Source of the DNA: Deltaproteobacteria bacterium
GTDB lineage: Bacteria; Desulfobacterota; DSM-4660; Desulfatiglandales; Desulfatiglandaceae
Reading direction: 5' to 3'
Length of the DNA: 32,814 nt
NCBI GenBank assembly: GCA_016927455.1
Contig: JAFGMQ010000178.1
Coordinates: 1-32,814, forward strand
Positions 1 to 10,325 of this stretch are shown here, in pieces; position 1 is the stretch's first letter, and each line of letters starts with the position of its first letter. The notes under the pieces were generated by a model. The model worked only from the letters and a program-made list of their open reading frames with translations, was not told the DNA's origin and did no database searches. A program made the translations under genes and the position numbers.

Positions 1-59
1 AGATAAATAATCAGACAAATAATCAATACCTGCAACATTATTTGATGTTTATTCATTAC

Positions 60-122
60 TCAACTCATGCAACAATTCTTATACTTTTTTCCGCTGCCGC
101 AAAAACCAAGGGCAATTCCCAT
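60..122 (-). pseudogene. Orphan SEC-C-like zinc-binding tail (20 codons, MGIALGFCGSGKKYKNCCMS); probable gene remnant or microprotein
   Basis: Manual translation of the reverse complement of 60..122 gives FCGSGKKYKNCC, matching the core of the SEC-C motif (CxCGSGKKYKxCC) with the first Cys replaced. An in-frame TAA lies at 138-140 and there is no evident Shine-Dalgarno. Confidence 0.45.
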
Positions 123-154
123 ATTAATTTTATATTGTTACCCTGCCACATCAC

Positions 155-1177
155 TTAATCAAAAAATTCCTTAACCTTTTTGCAAAGAGACTCAGGCGGC
201 CTCACACAAAAAGGCTCATTATGGACTGCCTGAAGATAGGCCTGATCACTGTTACCAATGGGTCTTGGAAGAAGACGCGGGCATATTTTAGCATTGAGAC
301 GGAAATGTTCCTCATCCTTCACTGAAAAGACAGACATATTAAAGCTCAGGATATTCTGTCTGTTAAAATAGCTGAATACTTTTGAAAGGCCCGTCAGGAA
401 AGAATTAATATCATTTTTCCCCATATCAATTATAGAGCATTGATCTGGAAATATGCACCAGATATCCGGCAAAAAGCCCTGTGGGACATAACTCATCATC
501 CAGAATGTCGAGTCAATCTGTCCGATATATCTTTCATCATTCTCTTTTTCCGCCTCAATAAAATCATGCCAGAAGGTATTTCCGTTCTTCCTGAAGTACT
601 CTCTGGATGATTCCAGCTGCATGCGCTGCTCATTGGTTGGGAACTCACCGCAGTTAACCTGAATATGCGGATGAACAATACTTGACCCTGCAGGAGGCAT
701 ATAATTCCAGTTTATGCTGAAGAACCCTATTTCGGAGTCAATTTCAGCAATCCTTTCTGCAAAGATCTGTGCAGCCTCAAAGGAATCATTCATTGTTTCC
801 GGAGTCAAATCTTCAATTGGTATGAAATGTCTATGGGACAGGATTGCAACGCCTGCATATTTATCAAAAGGCACTAGATTCGGAATAAGCGAAGCCTCCC
901 CGACCCTGATTCTGCCATCCGGAATTATTTCCGGTGGAAACAGTGGGGTAGATTTCTCAATAGCATCCGGACAGAAGGGACAAAACATCTCTTCTGAACG
1001 ATTTACTGTTTCCGAAGGATCAATGCGTTCAGCCTTGAAAAACAGATCAAACACACGGCCTGTTTGCCCGGTTAAAGGATCAAACCGGATTTCAAGGGGT
1101 ATTTCATCGAGGGAAAAATCCTTGAAGGGATTAATAAGTCTGTTCTTGGCCCTGATCTTCCTGAAAGATATGCTCAT
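155..1177 (-). CDS. Galactose-1-phosphate uridylyltransferase-like protein (HIT superfamily)
   Basis: 340-aa ORF with CPFCP cysteine pair and an HPHIQ motif typical of GalT-type nucleotidyltransferases. Confidence 0.65.
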   Translation of the reverse strand: MSISFRKIRAKNRLINPFKDFSLDEIPLEIRFDPLTGQTGRVFDLFFKAERIDPSETVNRSEEMFCPFCPDAIEKSTPLFPPEIIPDGRIRVGEASLIPNLVPFDKYAGVAILSHRHFIPIEDLTPETMNDSFEAAQIFAERIAEIDSEIGFFSINWNYMPPAGSSIVHPHIQVNCGEFPTNEQRMQLESSREYFRKNGNTFWHDFIEAEKENDERYIGQIDSTFWMMSYVPQGFLPDIWCIFPDQCSIIDMGKNDINSFLTGLSKVFSYFNRQNILSFNMSVFSVKDEEHFRLNAKICPRLLPRPIGNSDQAYLQAVHNEPFCVRPPESLCKKVKEFFD

Positions 1178-1272
1178 GATATCACCTCATGAAAAACACA
1201 AAATTGCAACGGCCCGATCCAATAAGCATGGATCGTGAGAACAAGCCTTTTGTTCAGTAAATTTTGATGAAC

Positions 1273-1414
1273 TCGCAAAAAGTCAAAAAATACCATTTTC
1301 CGTCATTCCGACGAAAGTCGGAATCCAGTGTTTTTAATTAGTTACGTATCATCTGGACTCCGGTTGGAATTTATCCCGCGCTTGACGCGGGGCCGGAGTG
1401 ACGACTTTTTGCGA
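1273..1414. repeat. Intergenic GTCATTCCG-type inverted-repeat element with outer 12-bp inverted repeats
   Basis: Outer arms tcgcaaaaagtc (1273-1284) and gactttttgcga (1403-1414) are perfect reverse complements. Inner arms are cgtcattccgacgaaagtcggaatccag and ctggactccgg...ccggagtgacg. Confidence 0.75.
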
Positions 1415-1527
1415 TCTTGTCAATTTCATGGAATCTTAAGAAATCCGCAGATACCATTTTCAAGTTTCAATATGTCAAACCCAAACGCATCCGCCGGAAA
1501 CCTCCTCTCGACCATAAAATCAATTCT

Positions 1528-2421
1528 CTATTTCGGCATTATGATTGTCTTGCCTGAAATGCGACTCCTCATGGGCTTGACATCAGAATTTACTTCGCCT
1601 GAAATCCGAGGGATATGCTTTACTATGAAATCCTGCTGGATTGAAGAAAAATCAGGCAGAGGGACTTCATCAGGAAGCCTGGTAACTCCATAAATCTCAT
1701 TATCAAACATATCCATAACATAATCCATCACCCCCCCATCAAGTGTTAACAGGACACCATTATCCGGGAGATACCCGCCAAAGAGGCCAAACCAGGCTTC
1801 CATAACCTGTCTTGTCTGAGATTTATTTCCGAGTGCAATTTTACCTGTTGGCAAATCATCCGACAGGCCTTTCAGTGGAATATCATCTCCCAGGGCGTTC
1901 TTAAGCGGAGGCTGATCGAGCTTTACCTTTTTAAGCATTTCTTCCGCCTGAGTCAGATCATCTTCGAATTCCCTGGCCAGATGAAGGATAAGATGCCATT
2001 TCAGGGCATTGGCTTCCGGAGTTTCAGAAGACTGATCCTTAAATCTTTGATTCATCATCTGCCTGATCTTCCAGGGGCTTCCTTCTGTTGACTCTGGCTC
2101 CAGAGCAATACTGAAAAATGCTGAATATCCCTTATCATAGTCGTTCTTAATCCATTGCCTGTATTCAGAAAGAAGGGACATGAAATCTTCTTTAGGTTTC
2201 AAGTCCACGGGAGGGTTCAAAATTTTAATAAAGGATTCACTTCCCGATTCCGGCAGACCACCTGGAAATTTTAAGAACCATGGCACACAGACATTCAGAC
2301 TTCTAAAATGTATTTGTACTATTTCCGCAGCTTTTTCTCCGATATAAGAGTGCGGAAACAGAAAAACAGGAAGATTATTCAAAGCCAACTTCATAACTCC
2401 AGTATCTGTTAAATTTTCCAT
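1528..2421 (-). CDS. Hypothetical protein (297 aa)
   Basis: Long ORF in the same orientation and spacing as its neighbours. No family motif recognised. Confidence 0.7.
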   Translation of the reverse strand: MENLTDTGVMKLALNNLPVFLFPHSYIGEKAAEIVQIHFRSLNVCVPWFLKFPGGLPESGSESFIKILNPPVDLKPKEDFMSLLSEYRQWIKNDYDKGYSAFFSIALEPESTEGSPWKIRQMMNQRFKDQSSETPEANALKWHLILHLAREFEDDLTQAEEMLKKVKLDQPPLKNALGDDIPLKGLSDDLPTGKIALGNKSQTRQVMEAWFGLFGGYLPDNGVLLTLDGGVMDYVMDMFDNEIYGVTRLPDEVPLPDFSSIQQDFIVKHIPRISGEVNSDVKPMRSRISGKTIIMPK

Positions 2422-2605
2422 AAAGATTTTATATTACTGCAGAACCTTCTTATAGTCAAAGTTATGAACTTTGAAATCAAAAGGTCCTGGTTTTTTCCTG
2501 ATCAGCCTCCCGGCCCCTCCCCCCTGTCTGTTTAATTAACAATCATCAATTTTCAACTAATAGATATTTATTCCTGCTCTGGATCAGGCTCAGAAGCAAT
2601 TTCCA

Positions 2606-3412
2606 TTATTCCAGTTCAATTAAGGGGCAGGGTTTGTCCTGCCGGCCTATCAGGATATTTGTTCCCCCAAAACCACGTTTATTGAGAACATCTGCCGCTT
2701 CTCTGTATGCTATTTCCGGCTGATTATTTGTCTCACTCAGATGGGCAAGCACAACGAATTTGAGGTCTTCGTGGGAAACCGTTTCAAGAAGACCGGATGC
2801 CTGCTGATTTGAAAGATGTCCGTCCTGGCCCTTTATTCTTCTCTTGAGAAACAGGGGATAAGGCCCCTGTTCAAGCATTTCCTGATCATAGTTGAATTCC
2901 ATAATCAGTGCATGGCATCCTTTAAGACGTTCTTCAACCAGCCTGGTGCTTCGTCCAAGATCCGTAATGAGACCAATTCTCTTCCCGTTTGAACAGGATC
3001 CGTTAATATGAGAAAACACAAGGCCCACAGGATCGGCAGCATCATGGCATTTTGTAAATGTCTCTATGCAGAGTTCCTTGATTTTTATGGTATCTCCGGT
3101 TCTTACTATCACCGGATCTGGCAGCCCGCCAACGGTCTTTTGAGCAATATCTAAAGTTCTATGGTTGATATAAACAGGCAGTTTAAAACGTCTTGAAAAG
3201 GGGCCCGCTCCTTTTATGTGATCAGAATGTTCGTGCGTAATAATAATTGCATCCAGGCTCATGGGGCTGATTCCGATATGTTCGAGACGCCTTTCTATGT
3301 CCCTGCTGCTGAGTCCAACGTCAATTATTACCCTTGTGCCTCCTATTTCAACGTAGCAAACATTTCCACCACTGCCCGAAGCCAGAACAGAAAACTTCAT
3401 TTTGTCTCTCAC
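2606..3412 (-). CDS. MBL-fold metallo-hydrolase (YycJ/WalJ-like)
   Basis: [19 protein letters not shown]-terminus and HEHSDH metallo-beta-lactamase motif. ORF overlaps dut by 4 nt; the second Met (MKFSVLASG) may be the true start. Confidence 0.85.
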   Translation of the reverse strand: MRDKMKFSVLASGSGGNVCYVEIGGTRVIIDVGLSSRDIERRLEHIGISPMSLDAIIITHEHSDHIKGAGPFSRRFKLPVYINHRTLDIAQKTVGGLPDPVIVRTGDTIKIKELCIETFTKCHDAADPVGLVFSHINGSCSNGKRIGLITDLGRSTRLVEERLKGCHALIMEFNYDQEMLEQGPYPLFLKRRIKGQDGHLSNQQASGLLETVSHEDLKFVVLAHLSETNNQPEIAYREAADVLNKRGFGGTNILIGRQDKPCPLIELE

Positions 3413-3855
3413 AAAATTCCGGTATGCCCAAATCCTCCCTGTCCTCTGGGCGTTTCATCAAGATTAATTACCTCAACAATATTGGCCCTTATAACCCTGG
3501 TAAAAACAATCTGGGCTATTCTATCACCATTATTGACAGTGAAGGGTTCGACACCCCAGTTGATCATGATAATCCCTATCTCACCTCTGTAATCGGAATC
3601 AATAGTCCCTGGAGAATTTACCATGCCAATTCCATGATGAAGAGCAAGCCCGCTTCTTGGCCGAATTTGAGCCTCATATCCCTCCGGTATTGAAATGGCT
3701 AATCCCGTTGGTATAAGCTTGATTTCTCCCGGGTTCAAAACGACTGATTCCTCCAGCTCTGCCCTGATATCCATTCCGGAAGAACCTTCAGATCTATATT
3801 CAGGCAAAGGCAGATTTTTATTCTTTTTCACGCGGGTAACTCTAATGTCTATCAT
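3409..3855 (-). CDS. dut: dUTP diphosphatase
   Basis: dUTPase motifs: [41 protein letters not shown] and C-terminal [10 protein letters not shown]. Confidence 0.96.
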   Translation of the reverse strand: MIDIRVTRVKKNKNLPLPEYRSEGSSGMDIRAELEESVVLNPGEIKLIPTGLAISIPEGYEAQIRPRSGLALHHGIGMVNSPGTIDSDYRGEIGIIMINWGVEPFTVNNGDRIAQIVFTRVIRANIVEVINLDETPRGQGGFGHTGIL

Positions 3856-3929
3856 AATCCTTCATTAAACTCCGGGGAAACTTTTTGTTTCTCCTGCTTT
3901 ACCTGTAGAAAACAGATTTAAAGGACTTT

Positions 3930-5216
3930 TTATCTTAAATCCAGATCAAGCCTGCCTTTGCCTATGTCTTCATCTCTGATTGGCCCAAGTGCTGCAAGAG
4001 AGGTCTTGCCGTTTTGGAATATTTCTTTCGCTGTTTCAACTACATCATCAAATGTAACAGACTCCAGGTTGGAAACAAGCTCATCGTAACCTATGTACCT
4101 TTTAAAAATCAGCTCATTTTTCGCCAAACGCATCATACGGCTTTCAGTATTCTCAGAAGACAGGTATATGCTGCCGGTAAGGTAGTCTTTGGCCGCCTCC
4201 ATATCCGCTCTGGGGAACTGTCCTCGGGTTATCTTCTTGATTTCGTCCTGAATGGTATCAAGCACAGGATTTACATTACTTGGCTCAGTGGCCACATAAA
4301 CGCACAGAAAACCTGTATCAATGTAGGAAGAGACGAATGAATATATTGAATATGCAAGACCCCTTTTTTCTCTGACTTCCTGGAACAACCTGGAACTCAT
4401 ATTCCCACCGAGGATCGTGTTGAGAACAGCACAGGCAAATCTCTTCTCACTGACTTGAGAAGGCGCTTCCGACCCCATGCTTATATGAACCTGTTCAAGG
4501 TCTTTGGAATTTATTAAAATATCCGCATTGCATACCGGGACTTTCCTTTTGATGGTTGAATCCTCTCCCGGCAGGAATGATTCAAAATAAGGTTCAAATG
4601 ATGAAACAAGCAAATTGTGATCCAGGTCGCCGGCAGCCGCAATAAGTATCCTTTCAGGAACATAGAATTTACTTATATATTCAAGCATGCTTTCCCTCTG
4701 AAGCCCTGACACTGTCTTATCTGTTCCCAGAATAGACATGCCTATTGGATGGCTGTTCCAGAAAAGGCGGTTGAAAAGGATATGAATATTATCTTCGGGA
4801 GCATCCTCCACCATGTTGATTTCCTGAAGAACTACCTGTTTTTCCCGTTCTATATCACCGGGATCGAAAATTGAATTAAGGAAAATATCAGAGAGAATTT
4901 CCGTCAAAACCGGAAAGTGCTTTCCAAGTACGCGGGCATAATAGCAGGTGTTTTCCTTGGCCGTAAAGGCATTTGACATGCCTCCTATGGTATCGAGTTC
5001 CTTCGCAATCTGGAAGCTGCTCCTTTTATCGGTCCCTTTAAAAAACATATGTTCAATAAAATGGGAAACTCCGTTTTCTGAAATATCCTCATCCCTGGAA
5101 CCCACATTAACCCATATCCCCACCGAAACTGAATGCAGATGTTCAATCTGCTCAGAAACTATCCTGACGCCGTTTTTTAAAACAGTCTTATTATGCATTG
5201 AAATATCACTTGTCAA
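3930..5216 (-). CDS. M16 family zinc peptidase (processing-protease-like)
   Basis: HFIEHMFFKGT (HxxEH) motif and downstream GLAYSIYSF region typical of M16 peptidases. Confidence 0.93.
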   Translation of the reverse strand: MTSDISMHNKTVLKNGVRIVSEQIEHLHSVSVGIWVNVGSRDEDISENGVSHFIEHMFFKGTDKRSSFQIAKELDTIGGMSNAFTAKENTCYYARVLGKHFPVLTEILSDIFLNSIFDPGDIEREKQVVLQEINMVEDAPEDNIHILFNRLFWNSHPIGMSILGTDKTVSGLQRESMLEYISKFYVPERILIAAAGDLDHNLLVSSFEPYFESFLPGEDSTIKRKVPVCNADILINSKDLEQVHISMGSEAPSQVSEKRFACAVLNTILGGNMSSRLFQEVREKRGLAYSIYSFVSSYIDTGFLCVYVATEPSNVNPVLDTIQDEIKKITRGQFPRADMEAAKDYLTGSIYLSSENTESRMMRLAKNELIFKRYIGYDELVSNLESVTFDDVVETAKEIFQNGKTSLAALGPIRDEDIGKGRLDLDLR

Positions 5217-5250
5217 TTGCGCTTGTCATAAAGCCACAACTGATTCTCTC

Positions 5251-7377
5251 CTATTTTTCTTTCTCAGCTTCAGCCAGGACTGCCTTACGTGACAGCCGGA
5301 TCTTTCCGTCTTCGTTTATGTCCATCACCTTGACAGAAACCACATCTCCCTGCCTGATTACGTCCGTTACTTCATTCACCCTTTTCAGATCTATTTGGGA
5401 GATATGCAAAAAACCGTCCGTTCCCGGAAACAGTTCCACAAAGGCCCCAAAATCCATTATTTTTACGACCTTACCGGTATAGACCTTTCCTACCACAGCC
5501 TCCTGAACAATTTCATTGATCATATTGATGGCAGATTCAGTGCATTCTCTGTCAGGGGAAGAAACTGTAACTGTCCCTTCATCATCGACATCTATTCTTG
5601 CCCCGGACGCGTTTGTAATTTCCCTTATGGTTTTTCCTCCCGGACCGATAAGTATCCTGATTTTTTCCTGTCTGATCTGCATGGTGGTTATAATAGGAGC
5701 ATACTCAGATATCTGTGTCCTTGGCATTGAAATAACCTTGTTCATCTCCTCCAGGATATGGAGTCTTCCTTCTTTTGCCTGTTCAAGAGCGCTCTTCATA
5801 ATCTCCCTGGTAATCCCATCAATCTTAATATCCATCTGCAATGCGGTGATTCCGTCTCGCGTACCCATTACCTTAAAATCCATATCCCCATAATGGTCCT
5901 CATCACCAATAATATCCGTCAATATGGCCACATTATTACCGTCTGATACCAATCCCATGGCTATGCCAGCCACAGGTTCTTTTATCGGAACACCTGCATC
6001 CATAAGTGAAAGGCAACCGCCGCAGACCGACGCCATAGATGAAGATCCATTGGATTCGAGTATCTCAGACACAACACGAATGGAATACTGAAAACTTTCT
6101 TTGTCGGGCATTACAGGCAGAAGAGCTCGTCTTGCCAGCGCTCCATGTCCGATTTCCCTTCGCCCCGGGCCCGCCAGCCTTTTTACCTCCCCTACGCTGT
6201 AGGGCGGAAAATTATAATGAAGGATAAATGCCCTGAAAGATTCACCATAAATGGATTCCATCCTTTGTTCATCCCGTTCTGTTCCAAGAGTCGTAAAAAC
6301 CATTGCCTGTGTTTCTCCTCGAGTAAACAAGGCTGAGCCGTGAACACGGGGCAGGATGCCAACGACGCATTCTATAGGCCTTACTTCATTAAACGGTCTT
6401 CCATCAATCCTTTTCCCATCCTGCAGAATCATCTGACGAACCATTTTCTTCTCAAGGGAATAATATTCTTCTTTTATATTTGCATCTCCTGCATTGAGCC
6501 CGAATTGACCTTCAGCATTGATTTGCGCCATGGACTCCATTATTGAATCCAGAGCTGCCCTGCTTTTCTGCTGGCGCTTCATTTTATCGGCAGTCGTAAT
6601 CACTTCACTGACAAGAGAGGTTCCTAAATCAGCAACTTTCTCCTGTATGTCTTTATTAACAACCTTTTCAGGAACAGTCCTTTTCACCTTGCCCACTTCT
6701 CTTTTCAGTTCTTCCTGCAGGTCGAGCATGGGCTGGAGTGCCTCAAGCCCATAAAAAACGGCATCTATCATCTCCGACTCAGAGACAATAAGAGATCCTC
6801 CCTCAACCATAACCACACTTGATCTATTTCCGGCAACAATCATATTAATATCGCTCTCGGCCTGCTGACTGACGGTGGGATTTGTTATGAATTTACCATC
6901 TTTTCTTCCCACGCGGACTCCGGCAATAGGACCTAAGAATGGGATATCCGAGACTTCAAGTGCAGCAGAAGCGCCAAGGAGTGCCAAAATATCCGCTTCA
7001 TTTTCTTTATCTGTTGAGAGTACTGTCGCAATTATCTGGGTCTCATATTTATAATTTTCAGGGAAAAGCGGCCGAAGAGGCCTGTCTATGAGCCGCGAAA
7101 TCAGGGTTTCCCTTTCTCCCGGCCTTCCCATATCCCTCCGAAAATAATTGCCGGGGAATCTTCCTCCGGCATATGACATCTCCTGATATTCAACAGTCAG
7201 AGGAAGAAAGTCTATGCCCTCACGCATCTCCTCTGTAGCTACTGCAGTTACCAGTACAACCGTCTCTCCAAACGTTAAAACAACAGAACCACTTGCCTGT
7301 CTTGCAACACGACCTGTTTCAACATGAAGGGCCTGACCATTGATCTCTATTTCACATTCCTTGAACATTTCCTGCAC
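5251..7377 (-). CDS. pnp: Polyribonucleotide nucleotidyltransferase
   Basis: 708 aa with duplicated RNase PH domains (GGRFPGNYFRR, GERETLISRLIDRPLRPLFP), KH domain (IGPGGKTIREI) and C-terminal S1 domain. Confidence 0.98.
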   Translation of the reverse strand: MQEMFKECEIEINGQALHVETGRVARQASGSVVLTFGETVVLVTAVATEEMREGIDFLPLTVEYQEMSYAGGRFPGNYFRRDMGRPGERETLISRLIDRPLRPLFPENYKYETQIIATVLSTDKENEADILALLGASAALEVSDIPFLGPIAGVRVGRKDGKFITNPTVSQQAESDINMIVAGNRSSVVMVEGGSLIVSESEMIDAVFYGLEALQPMLDLQEELKREVGKVKRTVPEKVVNKDIQEKVADLGTSLVSEVITTADKMKRQQKSRAALDSIMESMAQINAEGQFGLNAGDANIKEEYYSLEKKMVRQMILQDGKRIDGRPFNEVRPIECVVGILPRVHGSALFTRGETQAMVFTTLGTERDEQRMESIYGESFRAFILHYNFPPYSVGEVKRLAGPGRREIGHGALARRALLPVMPDKESFQYSIRVVSEILESNGSSSMASVCGGCLSLMDAGVPIKEPVAGIAMGLVSDGNNVAILTDIIGDEDHYGDMDFKVMGTRDGITALQMDIKIDGITREIMKSALEQAKEGRLHILEEMNKVISMPRTQISEYAPIITTMQIRQEKIRILIGPGGKTIREITNASGARIDVDDEGTVTVSSPDRECTESAINMINEIVQEAVVGKVYTGKVVKIMDFGAFVELFPGTDGFLHISQIDLKRVNEVTDVIRQGDVVSVKVMDINEDGKIRLSRKAVLAEAEKEK

Positions 7378-7486
7378 AATCCTTTCATTTTTGCGATTTT
7401 CGGGTATACAACTGACGCCTGATAAAATTTCCGCATGTGATTCCTACCCGCAATATCTGCCGTTAATAATACTGATTCCCGCTGTC

Positions 7487-7756
7487 CTACCTTCTGATTC
7501 CAAGTGTCTGTATTACATTCAGATATTTCTCAACATTTTTTTTCTTTAAATATTTAAGCAGCCTTCTCCTTTGGCCAACCAGCTTTAAGAGACCACGGCG
7601 CGAATGATGATCTTTTTTGTGAACCCTGAAATGATCAGTAAGATACTGAATTCTATTACTGAGCAAGGCAATCTGGACCTCAGAAGAACCCGTGTCCTTT
7701 TCATTGACCTTGAACTTGTTAATTATTTCTTTTTTAATCTCAGGTGTTAAAACCAC
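7487..7756 (-). CDS. rpsO: 30S ribosomal protein S15 (GTG start)
   Basis: 89 aa with [35 protein letters not shown] and RRRLLKYL signatures. Confidence 0.98.
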   Translation of the reverse strand: MVLTPEIKKEIINKFKVNEKDTGSSEVQIALLSNRIQYLTDHFRVHKKDHHSRRGLLKLVGQRRRLLKYLKKKNVEKYLNVIQTLGIRR

Positions 7757-7851
7757 TTTTTTATACCTCCCAATTTTTTAATATTTTTCCTAATTTTTTA
7801 TTATCAGCAATTACTCTGTCAAAGACCCAATAAATCACCTAAACTATTTAA

Positions 7852-8781
7852 TCAGCAAAAGACTCTTTCTATCTTTAATTTACCGCTTTTTGCAGCCCTG
7901 TCTCCAGTTAAAGCTACTATTGCCAACAAACTTTTCCTTTCAACTATTTTAGCATAACCTTCCTTACATTCAATCATATCACAGCTGTCGAAAAGATCTG
8001 CCAGAGCGGGCTGGTAACCCTGCCTGATTTTATCTGCAAGAAGGGACTCCACTTCAATCTCTTGCATAACGGGAAGAGCATCTCTCAGATCAAGGACCCT
8101 TTCCCTTAATTTAGAATCATTTTCAGCCCGGATCTCATTCGAATTCAGGGCGCTCTCTATATCAAAAGACCCGCAGGCCATCCTTCTCAGGGATTTTACA
8201 TGCCCGCACGTTCCCAATTCCCTGGCAATATCCGCTCCAAGGCTCCTGATATAGGTTCCGCTGGAACATTTAATCTTAAAAGTTACCTCAGGGAGATCAA
8301 CAGAAATGATCTGCAGTGAATCTATTGTCACGGTTCTCGTTTGCAGATCAAATTCAATGCCCTTCCTTGCAAGTTTGTAGGCCCTTGTGCCTCTGTATTT
8401 GACAGCTGAATAGATCGGCGGAGACTGCCTAATATTTCCAACAAAACACCTGGTCTTTTCCTCAATGACCTCAGGACTTAAATCAGAAATCCTGCTGGAT
8501 CTAATCACCTGCCCGGTCGGATCCAGAGTGTCAGTTTCGACACCCAGCATCACGGTTGCAAGATAGACCTTCCTTTCGGACATGATGAAAGGAGAAAGCT
8601 TGGTTCCCTGCCCCAGAAGGATAACAAGCATTCCGGTTGCAAAAGGATCCAGTGTGCCGGCATGTCCTGTTTTCATTCCCTTTCTGGCGTTAAAGGCTGA
8701 CTTTACCTTCCTCACAACATCATAAGAAGACTCTCCTTCATTTTTGTCAATCAGGAGTATTCCATCAATCGCATTTTCCAT
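7852..8781 (-). CDS. truB: tRNA pseudouridine(55) synthase
   Basis: GHAGTLDPFATGMLVILLGQGTK catalytic motif; ends overlap the upstream DHH gene by 17 nt. Confidence 0.96.
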   Translation of the reverse strand: MENAIDGILLIDKNEGESSYDVVRKVKSAFNARKGMKTGHAGTLDPFATGMLVILLGQGTKLSPFIMSERKVYLATVMLGVETDTLDPTGQVIRSSRISDLSPEVIEEKTRCFVGNIRQSPPIYSAVKYRGTRAYKLARKGIEFDLQTRTVTIDSLQIISVDLPEVTFKIKCSSGTYIRSLGADIARELGTCGHVKSLRRMACGSFDIESALNSNEIRAENDSKLRERVLDLRDALPVMQEIEVESLLADKIRQGYQPALADLFDSCDMIECKEGYAKIVERKSLLAIVALTGDRAAKSGKLKIERVFC

Positions 8782-9769
8782 CCAAATATCGACCGGCTTC
8801 CTTTAAAAACTTATCCTTCAGACAAACCAAAGGTCCATGGCACTCAAATCCTGCGGCCCTTATGTGGCCACCGCCTCCGAACCGGCCCGACAACTCGGCC
8901 ACATTAACCCTGTCATTTGAACGAAGGCTGAACTTGTAATCATTTTCACCGGTCTGACGGATCAATACGGCAAGCTCTACTCCCTGAACAAACCTGGGAT
9001 AATCTATAAATCTATTACTTTCAACCATCCCTGCCTGAGTCGAGTTAAACATATCAAGCGAAATAGTCACTACTCCGATCTCACCATTGTGATAAAATTC
9101 AAGGCTGCCCAGGGCAATCTCCAGCAACTTCAGTTGGGACAGACTGCGCTCCTGCATCATGGTTCGTGATATCTGCCATGGGTTCGCACCAAGATCTATC
9201 ATATCCGCAGCTATTCTCATAGATGATGCCGTGGTATTGTTATATCTGAAAGAACCTGTATCCGCCTGTATCCCTGCAAATATATTTTCAGCCGTATCAG
9301 CGTCTATCCTCAGACCCGCGGCTCCTATTACCTCAAATACCAGTTCAGAAGTTGAGGACCTGCTGGAATCAACCAGATTGAAATCTCCAAAAAGACCGTT
9401 TGATTCATGATGGTCAATATTTATAACAGGCAAAGGGCCTTCAAGATAGCTTAGCGGTCCGCCCACCCTTTTTATTTCACCCGAATCCATGACTATGACT
9501 CCATCAAAATAAAGTCCGGATTCAACATCCTGAACAATCTTTTCAGCTCCCTTTAAAAGGCTGACAGGAGCATGCAGAGGCTCATCACTTACAAGTAACG
9601 CTTCTTTTCCTCCATTCTCAAGTGCCCTCCCAAGGGCAAGCATCGATCCGATGCCATCCGGATCAGAATCCTTGTGAGTCATAATAATGAATCTTTTTCC
9701 TTCTTCCAGGAATAAGGCTATTTCCTTTAGAGTCGTTTCGAAATGTCTGAATGTCGATTCTGAAGGCAC
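8765..9769 (-). CDS. DHH/DHHA1 family phosphoesterase (NrnA-like oligoribonuclease/pAp phosphatase)
   Basis: THKDSDPDGIGS, INIDHHESN and GGGGHIRAAGF motifs. Confidence 0.92.
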   Translation of the reverse strand: MPSESTFRHFETTLKEIALFLEEGKRFIIMTHKDSDPDGIGSMLALGRALENGGKEALLVSDEPLHAPVSLLKGAEKIVQDVESGLYFDGVIVMDSGEIKRVGGPLSYLEGPLPVINIDHHESNGLFGDFNLVDSSRSSTSELVFEVIGAAGLRIDADTAENIFAGIQADTGSFRYNNTTASSMRIAADMIDLGANPWQISRTMMQERSLSQLKLLEIALGSLEFYHNGEIGVVTISLDMFNSTQAGMVESNRFIDYPRFVQGVELAVLIRQTGENDYKFSLRSNDRVNVAELSGRFGGGGHIRAAGFECHGPLVCLKDKFLKEAGRYLDGKCD

Positions 9770-9793
9770 AGTTAAAATCCGATTCGGCTCCCT

Positions 9794-10159
9794 TTACTGA
9801 TCATTTCTTTCTTCTGCCTTTCGTATCTTGTCAAAAAGGGCATCCATGTGACTGCCCTGCTCCAGGGAATTGTCATGAATAAATGTTAATTCCGGCAAGT
9901 ACCTGAGAGACATTATCTGCCCGATTTCCTTTCTGATGTAATGCCTGGCGCTGTCCAGGCCGGCCTGGGCCCTTGCAATCTGTTCCCTGTCTCCGATTAC
10001 ACTGAAGAAAACCTTTGCCTGCCTGAGATTATTGCTAAGCCGAATTCCTGTCATTGTAACGCCTTTAAGCCTGGGGTCTTCCATCTTTTCCGCAAGCAGG
10101 GATGCAACCTCTTTTAGAATTTCTTCACCTACCCTTGCCGCTCGTTTGCCGGTAATCAT
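9794..10159 (-). CDS. rbfA: 30S ribosome-binding factor A
   Basis: 121 aa, small KH-like protein between infB/DUF503 and the DHH gene; RVGEEILKEVASLL... and LPELTFIHDNSLEQG. Confidence 0.93.
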   Translation of the reverse strand: MITGKRAARVGEEILKEVASLLAEKMEDPRLKGVTMTGIRLSNNLRQAKVFFSVIGDREQIARAQAGLDSARHYIRKEIGQIMSLRYLPELTFIHDNSLEQGSHMDALFDKIRKAEERNDQ

Positions 10160-10325
10160 ATAAATACTTCCATGTCCGATTAAGGTACTCGATAGATCGC
10201 TGCAAATTATTTACCAGTATAATGAATTAATAAATGTCATTTAGACCGCAGGGAAAAGTCTAAGATTTTTAAGTCGTGAAGACTCCTTTAAAATTACAAA
10301 GTATCGTTGACATGACTCAAGGCAC

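Noticed and set aside
714-1238. 174-aa plus-strand ORF
   Set aside because: Antisense to the GalT-like gene, which has recognisable motifs; no independent support.
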